This document shows, one piece after another, positions 45,941 through 56,815 of a stretch of DNA of 64,000 bases. The translations under genes were made by a program, and so were the position numbers. A model generated the notes under the pieces. The model was not told where the DNA came from. It ran no database searches and saw nothing but the letters and a program-made list of their open reading frames with translations. The stretch spans positions 20,604,527 through 20,668,526 of the forward strand of contig OX485808.1 of the NCBI GenBank assembly GCA_950295325.1, given 5' to 3'. Every line of letters begins with the position of its first letter. Position 1 is the stretch's first letter. The stretch is from Polytrichum commune. Its lineage: Eukaryota; Streptophyta; Polytrichopsida; Polytrichales; Polytrichaceae.

Positions 45941-48900
45941 ATGTCGAACAAGCCAGTGTGGGGCGCGGGAGCATGGGCCGCAGAGGCGGAGCTAGCGGAG
46001 CAAGAGCAGAAGGAACGGGAGCAAGCGGCGTACAAAGCGCCCGGGAAGGTTGAGGCGTTCCCGTCCCTAGGGGATTCGCTAAGCACCAAGCCAACGAAGA
46101 AGAAGAACAAGGGGCAGACTTTCTCCCTATCCGAGCTCACCGTCGGGAAGTATGTCGGTCCGGGGGGCAAGAGCCACAAGAGTTACACGGAGAGCCAGAA
46201 GCTGACCACGGAGGAGCTTCTGTTCCTCCCCACTGGGCCGCGGGAGCACCGCGACGAGCCGGAGATCGGCGGTCTCGGAGGCGGGTTCAAGGATTACGGG
46301 GGGTTTCGCGCGAATAGCGATAACAACAGCAGGGACGATAATAGCTCCCGAAGGGGAGGGTTCGGGGGAGGGTTTGCAGGAGATAGAGATGATAGTACTA
46401 GAGGTGGAGGAGGGTTTGGCCGTGACAGGGAACGTGATAGAGATGACGGCCCCTCTAGGGCTGATTCCGAAGACAAGTGGGGCGCTTCGAAGAAGTTTGT
46501 TCCGACTCCTGCTAATGATAGCAGAGGAGGAGGAGGAGGTGGTGGTGGTGGTGGAGGAGGAGGAGGAGGTTATGACGATGATCGCCGTGGTGGTAGCAGG
46601 CTGAGTGACCGGGATCTTCCTTCCCGGGCCGACGAGGTTGATAACTGGGGTTCATCGAAGAAGTTTGTGCCCACGGCACCGGCTTCCCTTGCTGGCGGGG
46701 ATGGTTACAACGAGCGCAGGCTGTCATCTGGTGGCAGGTATGGCTATGCACATGGCTGGTGATGTGTTGGAGGTTTAATTTGTCGTTTCCCAGATCAGGT
46801 CGGAGTTAGGGTTTCCAGTGCCGGTGGCATAGTGATGGTTTTTTGATCTGGGGTGGGCGGGGGTGGGGTCGGTGTTCTGGTGATGGTAGAGGTGATGTTT
46901 GATAGCCATTTTGACATGGTCTTGCATTTGTTGTGTGTTTGAGTGTGAGGGTTAGGTTGGGGCATCAAGAAAGTGAGAATAGGTCGTGGGGGATGGTTGG
47001 TGTGGTGTGGAGTGGGAATGAGGTACGGGGGAATCATGAAGGCAGCTGATTTAGTATGGTTTTTTTAATCTAGTATTGGCGGTGGGGAGGAGGGGTTTTT
47101 TAATGTTTTGGTGGTGGTAGAGTTGATGATTGATGGCAGTGCTGACATGGGTTTACATTTGTGGGAGATGTGAGTGTTAGGTTGGGGTACGAAGAAAGTG
47201 AAAAGAGGTTGAGGGGGAATGGTTGGCATGGTGTGGTGTGGTTTGGGAAGGAGGGGACTCATGAAAGGGGAGCTTATTTCTTGGCAGGTACGAGGAGCGC
47301 AGACATAGCTTGGGAGGAGGAGGATACGAAGAGCATGGGGGTGGTGGTGGTGTCATTTCGCGAGCCGATGAAGTGGATAACTGGGGAAAAGGGAAGAAGT
47401 TTGTTCCAAGCACAGCTCCCCCTAGCCGTGTAGGTGGTATGGGAGGAGGAGGTGGTGGTGGTGGTCTGGACTCCGCATACAAGGAGGCAGGCTCTGATGC
47501 AGACCGATGGGCACGTAGAGATCCATTGCCGCGTGTAACCGAACAGCCCCGAGCCACAGAACGGCCTCGCCTAAACCTTGCTAAACGAACTGTACCTGTG
47601 GAAGGCGGTGTTACTGTGCCAGCTCCTGCTGCTGCTGCTGCCGCCTCCGAGACCAATGGCGAGAAGCACTTGCCACCAGTTGGGGACTTGACCCTAACCG
47701 ACGATCAGCAGCAGCAAGCCCCGGTTGTGAAGCCCAGACTTCGCTCCAATCCTTTCGGAGCTGCACGCCCTAGGGAGGAAATCCTAGCTGAGAAAGGTCA
47801 GGACTATCGTAAAATTGACGCTGACCTTGAGGTCCACAAGGAGAGGTATGGAAGGCCTGGTAGTAGGCCCTCTAGCAGCCACTCAAGCCGTCAAGGTGGT
47901 GGTGTTACCAGCCGACCCCAGACCCCAGGGGGCGTTTCCAGCAGACCTCACACCCCCGATGTTGGTGCCCGATCAAGACCAAACCCTTTTGGCGAGGCTA
48001 AGCCGCGGGATGTTGTCTCCATTGAAGAGAAGGGCAAGGACTGGCGCATGCTGAATGTTGACCTGGAGCGACGTCTAGCTGAAGAGAGGTAGCCCTTCTC
48101 TCATTTAATATTTTGTTCCTCTTCTGCCCTTCTCTCCTGGAAACTCTTATATCGGGCAGTGGCAGCTTTCCCCCCCTTTTGTTCCTCTAATTGGAGGTTC
48201 TGGAAATTACAAAGCTCTTCTTTAGAAGAGAGTTCAGTTGGGCCATGGATTTTTGCATGGCTTTGTGGTCATATATAATCACTTGTATGGCTAGAGCTAT
48301 TTCATCACAAGTTGCACAGGGCAGCTGATTGTCAGAATGTGCTTCATGTGTTTCATTAGTACATATGTTGTTGGTAGTTTGAGATGTGTTATTGCAGGCT
48401 AGGTTTAATTCGGAATATGTACCTTGCATTGAGACAGATTTTGATGTTTGTGTGCAGATAGTCTCTGCAGTTAGGTCTGCACTTTCTCATGGCGTATAGC
48501 AATGATTAGTTAATAAATTTTAATCGATTTGCCTAATTCTTTCTCATGTGTGGAAGCTGCTGTGTTATTCATGGCAGTTTGAGGGTCAACTTGTGTTTAA
48601 CTTTCTCTCCAAATATCTTGTCTTAACATTTTAGGTCTTACCAAAATGTGCAAAAGGATAGTCTTGCAAGTACCCCTAGTGTAGTTTAGGGTTTAGGTTC
48701 CTGTGGGGTTCAGTTGTCAGTGATCATTTAATACCAATTCCATTAGTTTTTTTTAGTTACTTGGATTCCATAGATGTTTGCTCTTTGACAAACAGCTTAT
48801 GTTTCAAGGTTGACCGTATATGTGCATCCTTTACAGCTTTGCTTCTGAATTATAGTGATCAAGTGTTGTGGTTTTCCAAAGAGGTGATTTTGCTTTCCTG

Positions 48901-49461
48901 TGTTTGTATGGAATTGAAAAGTGACCTACTCTTATGCCAAATTGTATGGAATAAGAGTGACCTACTCTTTGCTTAATTGCATAATGATTTCTTGATGTAG
49001 GGTTCCAGTAAGAAATCAGGGTTTTACATAGTTTGTGTTGGGGCAGGCAATCTGGCAGTCTTTGAGAAGGATCCTAGATTAGTTTCCTACATATGCTTTC
49101 ATATGTCACGAAGCATCCAATGAAAAGTTTGCACCTGTTTCTATGAACTGGGAGGTTGTCTGAGATCTTCACTTTCTCAAGTTTTACAGATTTGTGGAGG
49201 AAGCTGCAATACCCATATTAGGACAATCAGGATGAATACGAATTGGGGGGGGGGGGGGTTCACCCAGTTACTGGCATGTGTTTTCTGCATACTTGGGAGT
49301 TTGTTTCCTGTTGTAGTGGGTGGCATAATCTGGTTGTGCTATGTGTTCCTTGACCAGATTGCCCATCTAATGGTTGTTCTTTTGTGATTGCTTTCAGTGC
49401 AAATGCACAGGCGGAACCAGAAGAGAACGCAACTGCAGTTAAGGAAACTCAGGAAGAATGA
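45941..49461 (+). CDS. Eukaryotic translation initiation factor 4B, plant type (three exons)
   Basis: eIF4B is an RNA-binding helper of the eIF4A/eIF4F helicase during cytoplasmic translation initiation. Exons 45941-46737, 47288-48088 and 49398-49461 are joined by phase-2 GT-AG introns; every junction keeps frame (AG|G Arg266, AG|T Ser533), giving 553 residues, the usual size in plants. Start: MSNKPVWGAGAWAAEAE, the plant eIF4B opening. Then FPSLGD (40-45), a lysine patch and SLSELTVGKY (51-71), and LPTGPRE (96-102). RGG/glycine-rich spacers follow, with a poly-Gly run (195-210). Three copies of SRADxxDxWGxxKKFVP lie at 172-188, 228-244 and 290-306. The C-terminal half has two NPFGxAxPR motifs (420 and 498), each followed by EKGxD(Y/W). 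All hallmark blocks are present and no defect was seen. Confidence 0.95.
46833..47276 (+). repeat. Tandem duplication within eIF4B intron 1
   Basis: Two diverged units of about 221 bp, at 46833-47053 and 47054-47276, fill most of the 550-bp intron. Shared words: ATGGTTTTTT, GGTGGTAGAG or GATGGTAGAG, GTTAGGTTGGGG, AAGAAAGTGA, GGTGTGGTGTGG, and ATCATGAA or CTCATGAA near the end of each. Confidence 0.7.
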
Positions 49462-50200
49462 GAGAGATTTGAACAGAGCCCAGCAGGTTAAAGTATTGGT
49501 GGACTTTACTTGAAATTTTGCAATGGATTCGTAGGGAGCCCACATCCCCACAGGAGTGAGAGATTGGTAGAGTGATCTTTCCAAAGACATGTTGGATTCC
49601 ATTGGAATCCAAATCTTAGTGTCTAAAAGTCATTGGCTGCTAATGGCCGCGGTCATGATGCTTACGTGAAATGAGTGGTTTGCGTGGGTGTTATATTCCT
49701 TTCTTTAATTTTGTGTAGTGGTAGTAATGGATAGTAGTGCTAGCATGTCACTGCCATGCATGTTGTTTGTTGAGGGTCCATGGACTAGTGAGCACAGTCA
49801 CTATGTCTACACCGTTACACCTAGACACAGGTTCATTTTGGACCTGTTTTGTGTTAGTCTTGTTTTGTGTACTCCTTGTTGTTGTGTCACTAACAGGGAA
49901 TCTCACTAACCTTGGTTCGAACATTCTCATTGCTTTGATTTTTCGGTTGCCCTGCATTGTAGGTATGGAATTTTTCCATACTTACGAGGACTTCTTTTTC
50001 TTAATTTTGTAACCAGAGTTACTCTGTTTTTAAACCTAGGTCATTGACTTTTGAAATATAAGCGAGAATTTTTTATGGGGATGTGGAGAGGGCAATATGT
50101 GTTGGTGTTCAAGTGGAGATATCTCCCCTATTTTTGGCGACCCTCTCGCTCAATCTGTAACTTGATACAAAATTTTATTTTCTTGAAACATTCTTACGCA
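49462..50200 (+). other. Probable eIF4B 3' untranslated region
   Basis: Follows the TGA at 49459-49461. A transcript end was not identified; the nearest AATAAA word is near 50349, rather far. A G-run lies upstream in intron 2 at about 49246-49258. There is nothing coding here. Confidence 0.3.
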
Positions 50201-52560
50201 AGTGTGTCACTATTCTGAAAGAAGGCACTTCTCTGGAACTTCTGAAGAAAAAAGTGCCAGATTATGAGTGTGCTTCAGGATCATGTAGTTTGGCTGGTTA
50301 TTCCCTGGCTCCAATATTTCTGGTACCCCTGTCTTTATTATTCCCATCAATAAATGAGATTTGCTTGTCAAAGGTTTTATACATTGAGATGTTCCTGATT
50401 TGTCTAAGAAACTGAGATCAGCCTTTTGAAAATTGTCACTGGTCATGGAATGCCAGAAACTCATGTAGTGTTATTTTCTACAGTTTCTTTCTTAGTAGCT
50501 TTCATAAGAATTTTCTGTTCATGGGTCATGCTTCTAGACAATGGCTGCCCAACTTGCCCGTATGCGATGCGAAGCTTTCAGAATGGTAGCTCCATTGATG
50601 TTTTAATATGGCTCCCATGTGTGTTATATTGTCCTGGGAGGTCGGTGACGTAGATTAGTATGACAGGGTATGTATGACATGTGGTCAAGCTGATGGCCTA
50701 TGAGGAAGTTGAGAGCTTGTTCTCTTTCAGCATGGATGGGGGCCCAGGACCAAGACTTCCAGGGACCAATTTGAGGCCCAATATAGCTGACTCCTTGAGC
50801 TGAGAAATTGTTTTTTGTGTCTAAAGATGGCGAAACCAACTCAGGTGAAGATACTGCTTGTACCCTAAGAGGGAGGTTTAGGAGAGCTGCCTAGAAGAGT
50901 TTTGTTTTTTAATAGGGATGTTGCTTTTAGATTATCAAGTGTGGATAACAGTGCTTGCATTTTGGCTTGTCTAATCACTCCTTTCTGCTTCAATTCTTGA
51001 TGCAAGTCTGTTGTCATCTCATGTTTTTCATTTTTGCTCTTCTTGGTCTTGGACCCCATTTGAAGCACAGCAATTACGAAGGGTTATCCCATTTCTGCTG
51101 GATTCTTGCCTTTAAACCCCTATTTCCATTGATTACAAGTGAGAACAAGCTGCTGCTGACATCAAACTGTGAAAGTAATTGTGTTTTGGGGATATATAAA
51201 CACCAAAATGTTTATATATCCACATTTTACGCTCACAGTTGTTGATGGTTTCTTGCCTGTGCTAAGTGAGCTCATATGGACATGATGCATTCACATGTCT
51301 ATCAGTAGTTTGTGCATGCTTTCTTATCCATAATTGTTGTCCTCTTTTTCAATGACTATCTGGTCGTTCAATCACTAATAGGTTTTGAATACTCAATTGC
51401 TTTTTTACCCCTAGAAGGTCTCAAATCAAAGATGTACCTATTAGAAAGTGCGCTCTCAAGGAGTCACATGGAATTGACATGCAAAAGAAAGTTGTCAAGG
51501 ACGAGTTCTACATTATATCTGTTTGGTTGAGACAAAGCAACATGGTCATTGATCCTGAGCAAATCAGTTTGAAGCATTTGTTCAGAAAATAATCAGAATT
51601 TCAGCTTCCAAGGGTAATACTTGAATGTCGGTTTAAGTGGATGTAAATATAGGTTGCATAGAGATGGGAAAAGTTTATCGTGCCAAGAATCCGATTCTGT
51701 TCTTCGTTTATGCAAGTTATTACATGATCCAGCAAAGAAATCCTCTAGGGTCATTGTGGAGAAAGTTGCAAATAAATGGATGAAAGAGTACATGCATTAC
51801 TAAAAATCCCACCCAAAGAACACATCACAAGTGATTGCTTTTGATTGTTTCTTTTAACAATTGCTTGACTCTGCAATCTCGTCAACCATGGAAGAGATGA
51901 AAACTTTTAAATTTCTTTGAAATAGCACTGGATTCCTTGAATAGCCTGGGAAATCGTCTGCAATGTGAACTCTCATCCTCCTTGAGAAAAAATTGTGTGT
52001 GTAATAAGATTGCCTTTGCAAATATGCAGAGTCAAGCACTTGTCAATTGACTACCGTATTCAATGTGTGCAATAAGGTTACCTTTGCAAGTTGCCTATTT
52101 GATCATGTAAATTACATTGGATCAAAATGAAATCATAAGAGCTTTAATGTCGTTTATCAATCCATACATCTTTTACAGTGAATCTTTCCCTGTATTTTGT
52201 CACTGGTAATAAATATGTAAATTAGTGTAGAATGTCAATAGATTAGCGTGGGGCAACCAAATTGCACATATTAGTGTAGGCATAATGAAACTTGGAAATT
52301 CAAAATGGGGTTGTACAATATATACCCTTGTTTTTTCTTCTTCTGTGTTTGCATATTCACACCAATTTTCATATGCATAATTCCTTCTTGATGTTCTAGA
52401 ACCCTTGTCCAATGGCTTCTCCCTTTGAGCATTGTCCTTGAAAAATTTATGGCACAACCCTCATACTGTATATTTTACTAGGTTATTGTGTATCAATGTT
52501 TTAAGTTCTCAACTCCTCATTGCCTTCAAACTAAGGTAAGTGAGCCTAAAACAAACATTT
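50200..52560. other. Intergenic; small hairpins only
   Basis: A perfect 13-bp inverted repeat GGATATATAAACA...TGTTTATATATCC lies at about 51190-51221. TGCTTGACTCTGCA (51862-51875) and its complement (about 52024-52037) bound about 190 bp that could be a MITE, but the flanks are unclear. Frames of up to 96 codons show no recognised motif. Confidence 0.35.
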
Positions 52561-52569
52561 CTTTTTCTT

Positions 52570-52910
52570 TTCAAGTAGCCCACTTCTCCTAGGATATTGA
52601 ACAAATGTTTAATACAAGATGATTACGAAACCTAAATCAAGGTTGGAGTCATTTCTCTCATAATTGTTGAAGCTTGTATGAACATCATGGTTTATTATGA
52701 AAGCAAAGATTCTATTTTTCTTGAGATGATCATACATGGCCCCCCAATTATGTTGACTACTAAGCTTAAAATAGTTCATAAAATTGGAGCACGTACTTCA
52801 ATTTCTTCAAAACACTTGTCTTTGCAGTATCAGTTTCTATACCCACACCTAACTTCCCTCACTCAAATATAAGTGCCTGATAAAGATAAGTAATCAAATG
52901 AGGTCTGCTT
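52570..52910 (-). repeat. Dispersed repeat R, copy 7
   Basis: Contains CCCACTTCTCCTAGGATATT, AGCTTGTATGAACATCATGG, ATCATACATGGCCCCCCAAT, ACTCAAATATAAGTGCCTGA and GATAAGTAATCAAATGAGG. Confidence 0.65.
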
Positions 52911-54175
52911 ATGTGATCTAAATACTTGGACAATCACTTGCAACAAAGATAATAACAGAGGGGAAGTTCATCATGAGAAATAATGTCAATATTTTCATGC
53001 TTGATGTAATGTTGGGTGTCTTGTCCGACTGGCAATTTTTATCATGAAAGACTCTTGATTTTTTTTATAATTTAAAACATCCGTGCTTTACAATGTTTTT
53101 TTTTGATTGTTGTAAAAGTTTCAAAATTTTGCAAAATTTACAAGGATGATAAAGCTAATCCTTATCATTGCACATGTGTCATCAATAACATTCTTCAGCC
53201 ACAATCAATGTTTGGTTTCTATTCACATCAAAACCTTGTCTCCTCCTTGTTTTTGCATACTGCATATTCAAACCAATTGTATAGCATTTACCCATGTTGG
53301 TTCTAGCATTTATCAGCATCCACCTCACCTAGTTCCTCAAGAAGCGAACAAGGTGATCCCATTGAAGAATGTTATGTCTCATATTTACCTCTATAGCTGC
53401 AAAATTGATTGCAATTTTTTCTTGATGCTTGTTTATGCTGTTCAACGAACAACTCAATATGCTACATAAACCATCCCACAAAATGTCACACAATTTGTCA
53501 ATTCCTTCATATCCTCATTTTCAGTAAACTAATATTTAGTTACCAACATTAGAGCCCACCACCAAAAGGTGACATGAGCCTCCATGAAAAGATGCTCTCA
53601 TTCATGATGGCTTCTTCAAGTTATATGTGTGCATTATTATTGGCAACCAACATCTTGCTATAATAGTTATGAATGTTATAAATATATTGGCGCACATTAT
53701 TATTGAATGTACAAAAGAAACACTCAGTATTTTGTGTGCTTACCACACTTGCAATTTTTGGAATCACGTGAACACTTCTGATTGTATGAAAACCTGAGAA
53801 AGACAACAACGTCAATGACTAAGAGTCAAGACTCTACAACAACTTCCATTTCCAATATGGAAATACTGGTGATATTTCTTAAAGAGTCCTAAAGTGGCCG
53901 TACCTATGTTCACATGGCTGTAAATAGAGGTGAAACGCACAATATGGGAGGCATATTTATACGTGCAATTCATTGCAGTAGCCAGTTGTTTCAATAAAAA
54001 TAATGAAGAATGTTGCCAAATTATGAAGGATCACAACCATGTATTACGGCAAGATTGCTTACTATAAGTTCATGTGTAAATAACGCCACACCAGATGTGC
54101 ACTGGATACAAGTAATTAAAAAGGAACACCAGGGAGAACACAAATCACATGACTAGCAGCTTAGTTGATGAAGAA
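52910..54175. other. Intergenic, nothing identified
   Basis: Overlapping plus frames at 53103-53469 and minus frames at 53621-53994 show no recognisable domain. I searched this stretch by eye on the minus strand for kinase motifs (HRD, DFG) that could continue the LRR relic, and found none. Confidence 0.35.
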
Positions 54176-54176
54176 A

Positions 54177-54197
54177 ATAAACCCTAAACCCTAAAAC
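54177..54197. repeat. Short telomere-like CCCTAAA array
   Basis: About two to three units of CCCTAAA, the second ending in CCCTAAAA, just below the last LRR exon. Confidence 0.8.
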
Positions 54198-54319
54198 CAG
54201 AAACCGAGGGTTATGGAGATCGTGACTCACCATGAATATTTTGAGTGCTTCTTGGGCACAATTCCAGTCAAACAATTGCTACTCACGTCCCTGCCCAAAG
54301 AACCATGAACCCACAAATT

Positions 54320-54540
54320 TTTTTTGATCACATTACAGTGTCTGGGGAGGATTTTTTTGGGCATAATCAGTCGAAATCCAAAGTGTTCCCAAGTCCAACT
54401 GGTTATGTGTTGTGAACTTTGGTATTTTGGGGGTATATTCCATAGATTATTCCCAAAATTGATGGGTAGTTTTCCTGAAGTCTTGAACTTCTCAACTGGT
54501 TCATCTGTAACTAGCAATTGGTTCTTCCCGTTCATTGATC
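54320..54540 (-). repeat. Dispersed repeat X, copy in LRR-relic intron
   Basis: Minus-strand match to 16130-16345 (ACCAGTTGGACTTGGGAACA, TTCAAGACTTCAGGAAAACT). It lies directly upstream of the last LRR exon. Confidence 0.55.
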
Positions 54541-54623
54541 ACATATGAGAAATTGGTGGAAGCGTTGATTCTTGTTGATTGCATATTTATGCTGATAGGG
54601 TTTGGGATATAGAGTTCAGGGAT

Positions 54624-54657
54624 TAAACCCTAAACCCTAAACCCTAAACCTCAAACC
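54624..54657. repeat. Interstitial telomere-like array, CCCTAAA orientation
   Basis: About four units of CCCTAAA, ending in a degenerate CCTCAAA unit. Confidence 0.9.
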
Positions 54658-54829
54658 TATGCCTATGAGGTTTGGCACCAATCACTTGTTTTCTCAACCT
54701 TTGTTCCATGTGTCATGCTCACATTGGGTGTTCATGTGTGTCAGGCAAAAACTTAACTATATTGGTGAGAGTCGCCTAATCTTCTAGGTGCACATGATAT
54801 ATGAAAGATGGATGCTAAGTAGTTATTTT

Positions 54830-55110
54830 TTCTAGGATATGAAACATGTGATTAATATGAGATGATGAGCAAAATCCAAATTGAGGCTGTAGAACTTTCA
54901 ACATTAAAGTGAAGATTCTTGTGCTCATTAAATGGTCATACAGGTCCCTAGAATTATGTTGATTATTGAACTCAAAAAACTTATTATATTTTGAACACAT
55001 GTCTTTTTGATATATGTTCTTGGAGTCAACCTAACCACCCATTACTTAATATAGGTGTTCAATCAAGATAAGTAACCCGATTAGGCACATGTACCTTTAT
55101 GATCCATCAG
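54830..55110 (-). repeat. Dispersed repeat R, copy 8
   Basis: Contains CTAGGATATGAAACATGTGA, GTGAAGATTCTTGTGCTCAT, TAAATGGTCATACAGGTCCC, GAACACATGTCTTTTTGATA and AATATAGGTGTTCAATCAAG. Confidence 0.7.
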
Positions 55111-55910
55111 CTCAAGGTTTGAATTCCTCAAATCATGTAAAAGTATATGGGCCTTATGTGGTCACTCTTGTAATTTGGATACCTATTTTTCGGTGATAAA
55201 TGATAAGGCTCGTAGTTAACAATGGACACCCCCAAAAAAAATGTCATAATGAGATTGGACTTTGTGCTCAAAATATAAACACTAAGTTCAACACTAAACA
55301 TTCTTGAAAAATTTAAGGTCTAGGTAATCTTTTCAAGGGAAAGAGAATCTTCACTTTGACCTCTTATAAACCTTTGAATCTCAACTCTAATTCCAATACG
55401 TGAAATAAATAACGACCTTTGTGATTTCCATTTCGTAACTAGATGATATAATTCCCACAATTCACTGTGGAGTTGAAAGTGCCCACAATAGGGCCACATA
55501 TGATTAGAATAGAGCAAAGGCTTTAAAAAGAATAATATGATGATGCCTGTGCTTGAGATCGAAACTCACAAAAGGTCAAACTTGGAGATGTGTGTATGAG
55601 GAAGTTGGCCGCTGAAGTAATTGTTTGCCAAGTTTCTGCTTGCTCACATCCCACAACGTCATCAAATTCCTCTCCACAAAGATTGCTTGTCATCTTAAGG
55701 TATGTGGGTGCTATGTGGTTCTTTTTTTTTATGTTCTCCAACTTCTACCGATTAGATTTACACAACAAAAACTCACGTTTCATGAGTAAATCTAGGATAA
55801 AACATCTGCAAAAATCAGATTGAAAATTAGATCTCCCTAGATTTAGTTATGCTTACTGAAAGTGCATGTTTGTTGATATCGTAACTGGATACACATGTCC
55901 TCTCGATTGT
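55110..55910. other. Intron or intergenic DNA of the LRR relic, nothing identified
   Basis: Antiparallel frames at 55523-55741 (minus) and 55590-55823 (plus) have no recognised motif. Confidence 0.3.
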
Positions 55911-55915
55911 GTCAT

Positions 55916-56078
55916 AACACTGTTAAGCGGTGTGTGTTCGTTTAGGTGGGCCCTGAGTATATAACCATGGGATGCCGCAGCTAGTGCAGATTTAGTCTAA
56001 ATCTACACTAACTGCTGCATCCCATGGTTACATTCTCGGGGCCCACATGAACAAACACACACTGCTTAATAATGTTCC
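55916..56078. mobile_element. 163-bp near-complete palindrome (foldback MITE)
   Basis: Arms of about 80 bases pair. Left words GGTGTGTGTTCGTTTAGGTG, GGGCCC, ATAACCATGGGATGC and TGCAGATTTA face TAAATCTACA, GCATCCCATGGTTA, GGGCCC and AACAAACACACACTGC. The loop is only a few bases. No target duplication could be defined. Confidence 0.75.
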
Positions 56079-56109
56079 GATTCACTATTGATTGTAGAGT
56101 AGTTATTAA

Positions 56110-56245
56110 TAATTGAAGACGTAGTCGAATCTCTTTTAAACATGTGTCTTGATGATGTTTGCTCTTTGATCCTCACGGAACCACATACCAATCGAATCTA
56201 GATGCCCGATTAAGAAGAGTAGCCACTTAAGACCCATCTACCTGA
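56110..56245 (-). repeat. Dispersed repeat R, copy 9 (partial)
   Basis: Contains GTCGAATCTCTTTTAAACAT, GTGTCTTGATGATGTT and TAGATGCCCGATTAAGAAGA in the usual order. Confidence 0.45.
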
Positions 56246-56263
56246 GTTAGGTTTTGAAGTAAT

Positions 56264-56293
56264 GGGTTTAGGGTTTAGGGTTTAGGGTTTAGA
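56264..56293. repeat. Interstitial telomere-like array, TTTAGGG orientation
   Basis: Four units of TTTAGGG. The orientation is opposite to the array at 54624-54657. Confidence 0.92.
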
Positions 56294-56589
56294 GAACTGC
56301 CAATAGGGTAGAATGGTCGATTCGGAAAATGCTATTAATATATGAATGTGTTGCACAATACGATTCGTAATGTTGGAAATTGTGTTGAAAAAATGGTGGG
56401 TGGTGGTGCACTCACAACGATTTCACGTGCGACTTGAGAAGTGCTCGTGGGATGCGGCCTGCAAATTTGTTGTTACTCAAATTCCTGGGCACCCGATCGA
56501 AGCAAGTTCCAAGTCAAGCGAAACGAAGCCTTGATGGGATCGATGCGTGTGTGCGAGGACAATTTATCACACGGGTATGATCAGTTTTA

Positions 56590-56815
56590 TCAGTGTTTGC
56601 GAAGATTTTTTGGGGTATGATCGGTCAAGATCCTGGTGTTTCCAGAGTCCAACCGGTTACATGTTGTGATGTTTCGGTTTTTCTTCATGAATTTGAGGTA
56701 TATTCCATAGATTCCTCTAAAATGATCGGTCATTTTTACAGATGTCTTGAACTTTCAACCGGTTTTTTTCTTCAAACTTCGACCAGTTCATCTGTAGCTA
56801 AGGATTGGCTCTGAG
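56590..56815 (-). repeat. Dispersed repeat X, second copy in LRR-relic intron
   Basis: Minus-strand words GGTTGAAAGTTCAAGACATC, TGGAATATACCTCAAATTCA, GTAACCGGTTGGACTCTGGA and GATCTTGACCGATCATACCC match the copies at 54320 and 16130. It lies between the 72-nt and 69-nt LRR exons. Confidence 0.6.

Noticed and set aside
45369-45995. Long GC-rich frames (208 plus, 161 minus and others) upstream of eIF4B
   Set aside because: Mutually overlapping frames on both strands in a GC-rich promoter and leader. None has a motif, and the eIF4B start at 45941 explains the region.
51593-51803. Plus-strand frame with LHRDGKSL, resembling the kinase HRDxKS motif
   Set aside because: Only the short word fits. 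The flanking residues show no kinase sequence and the strand is opposite to the LRR relic.
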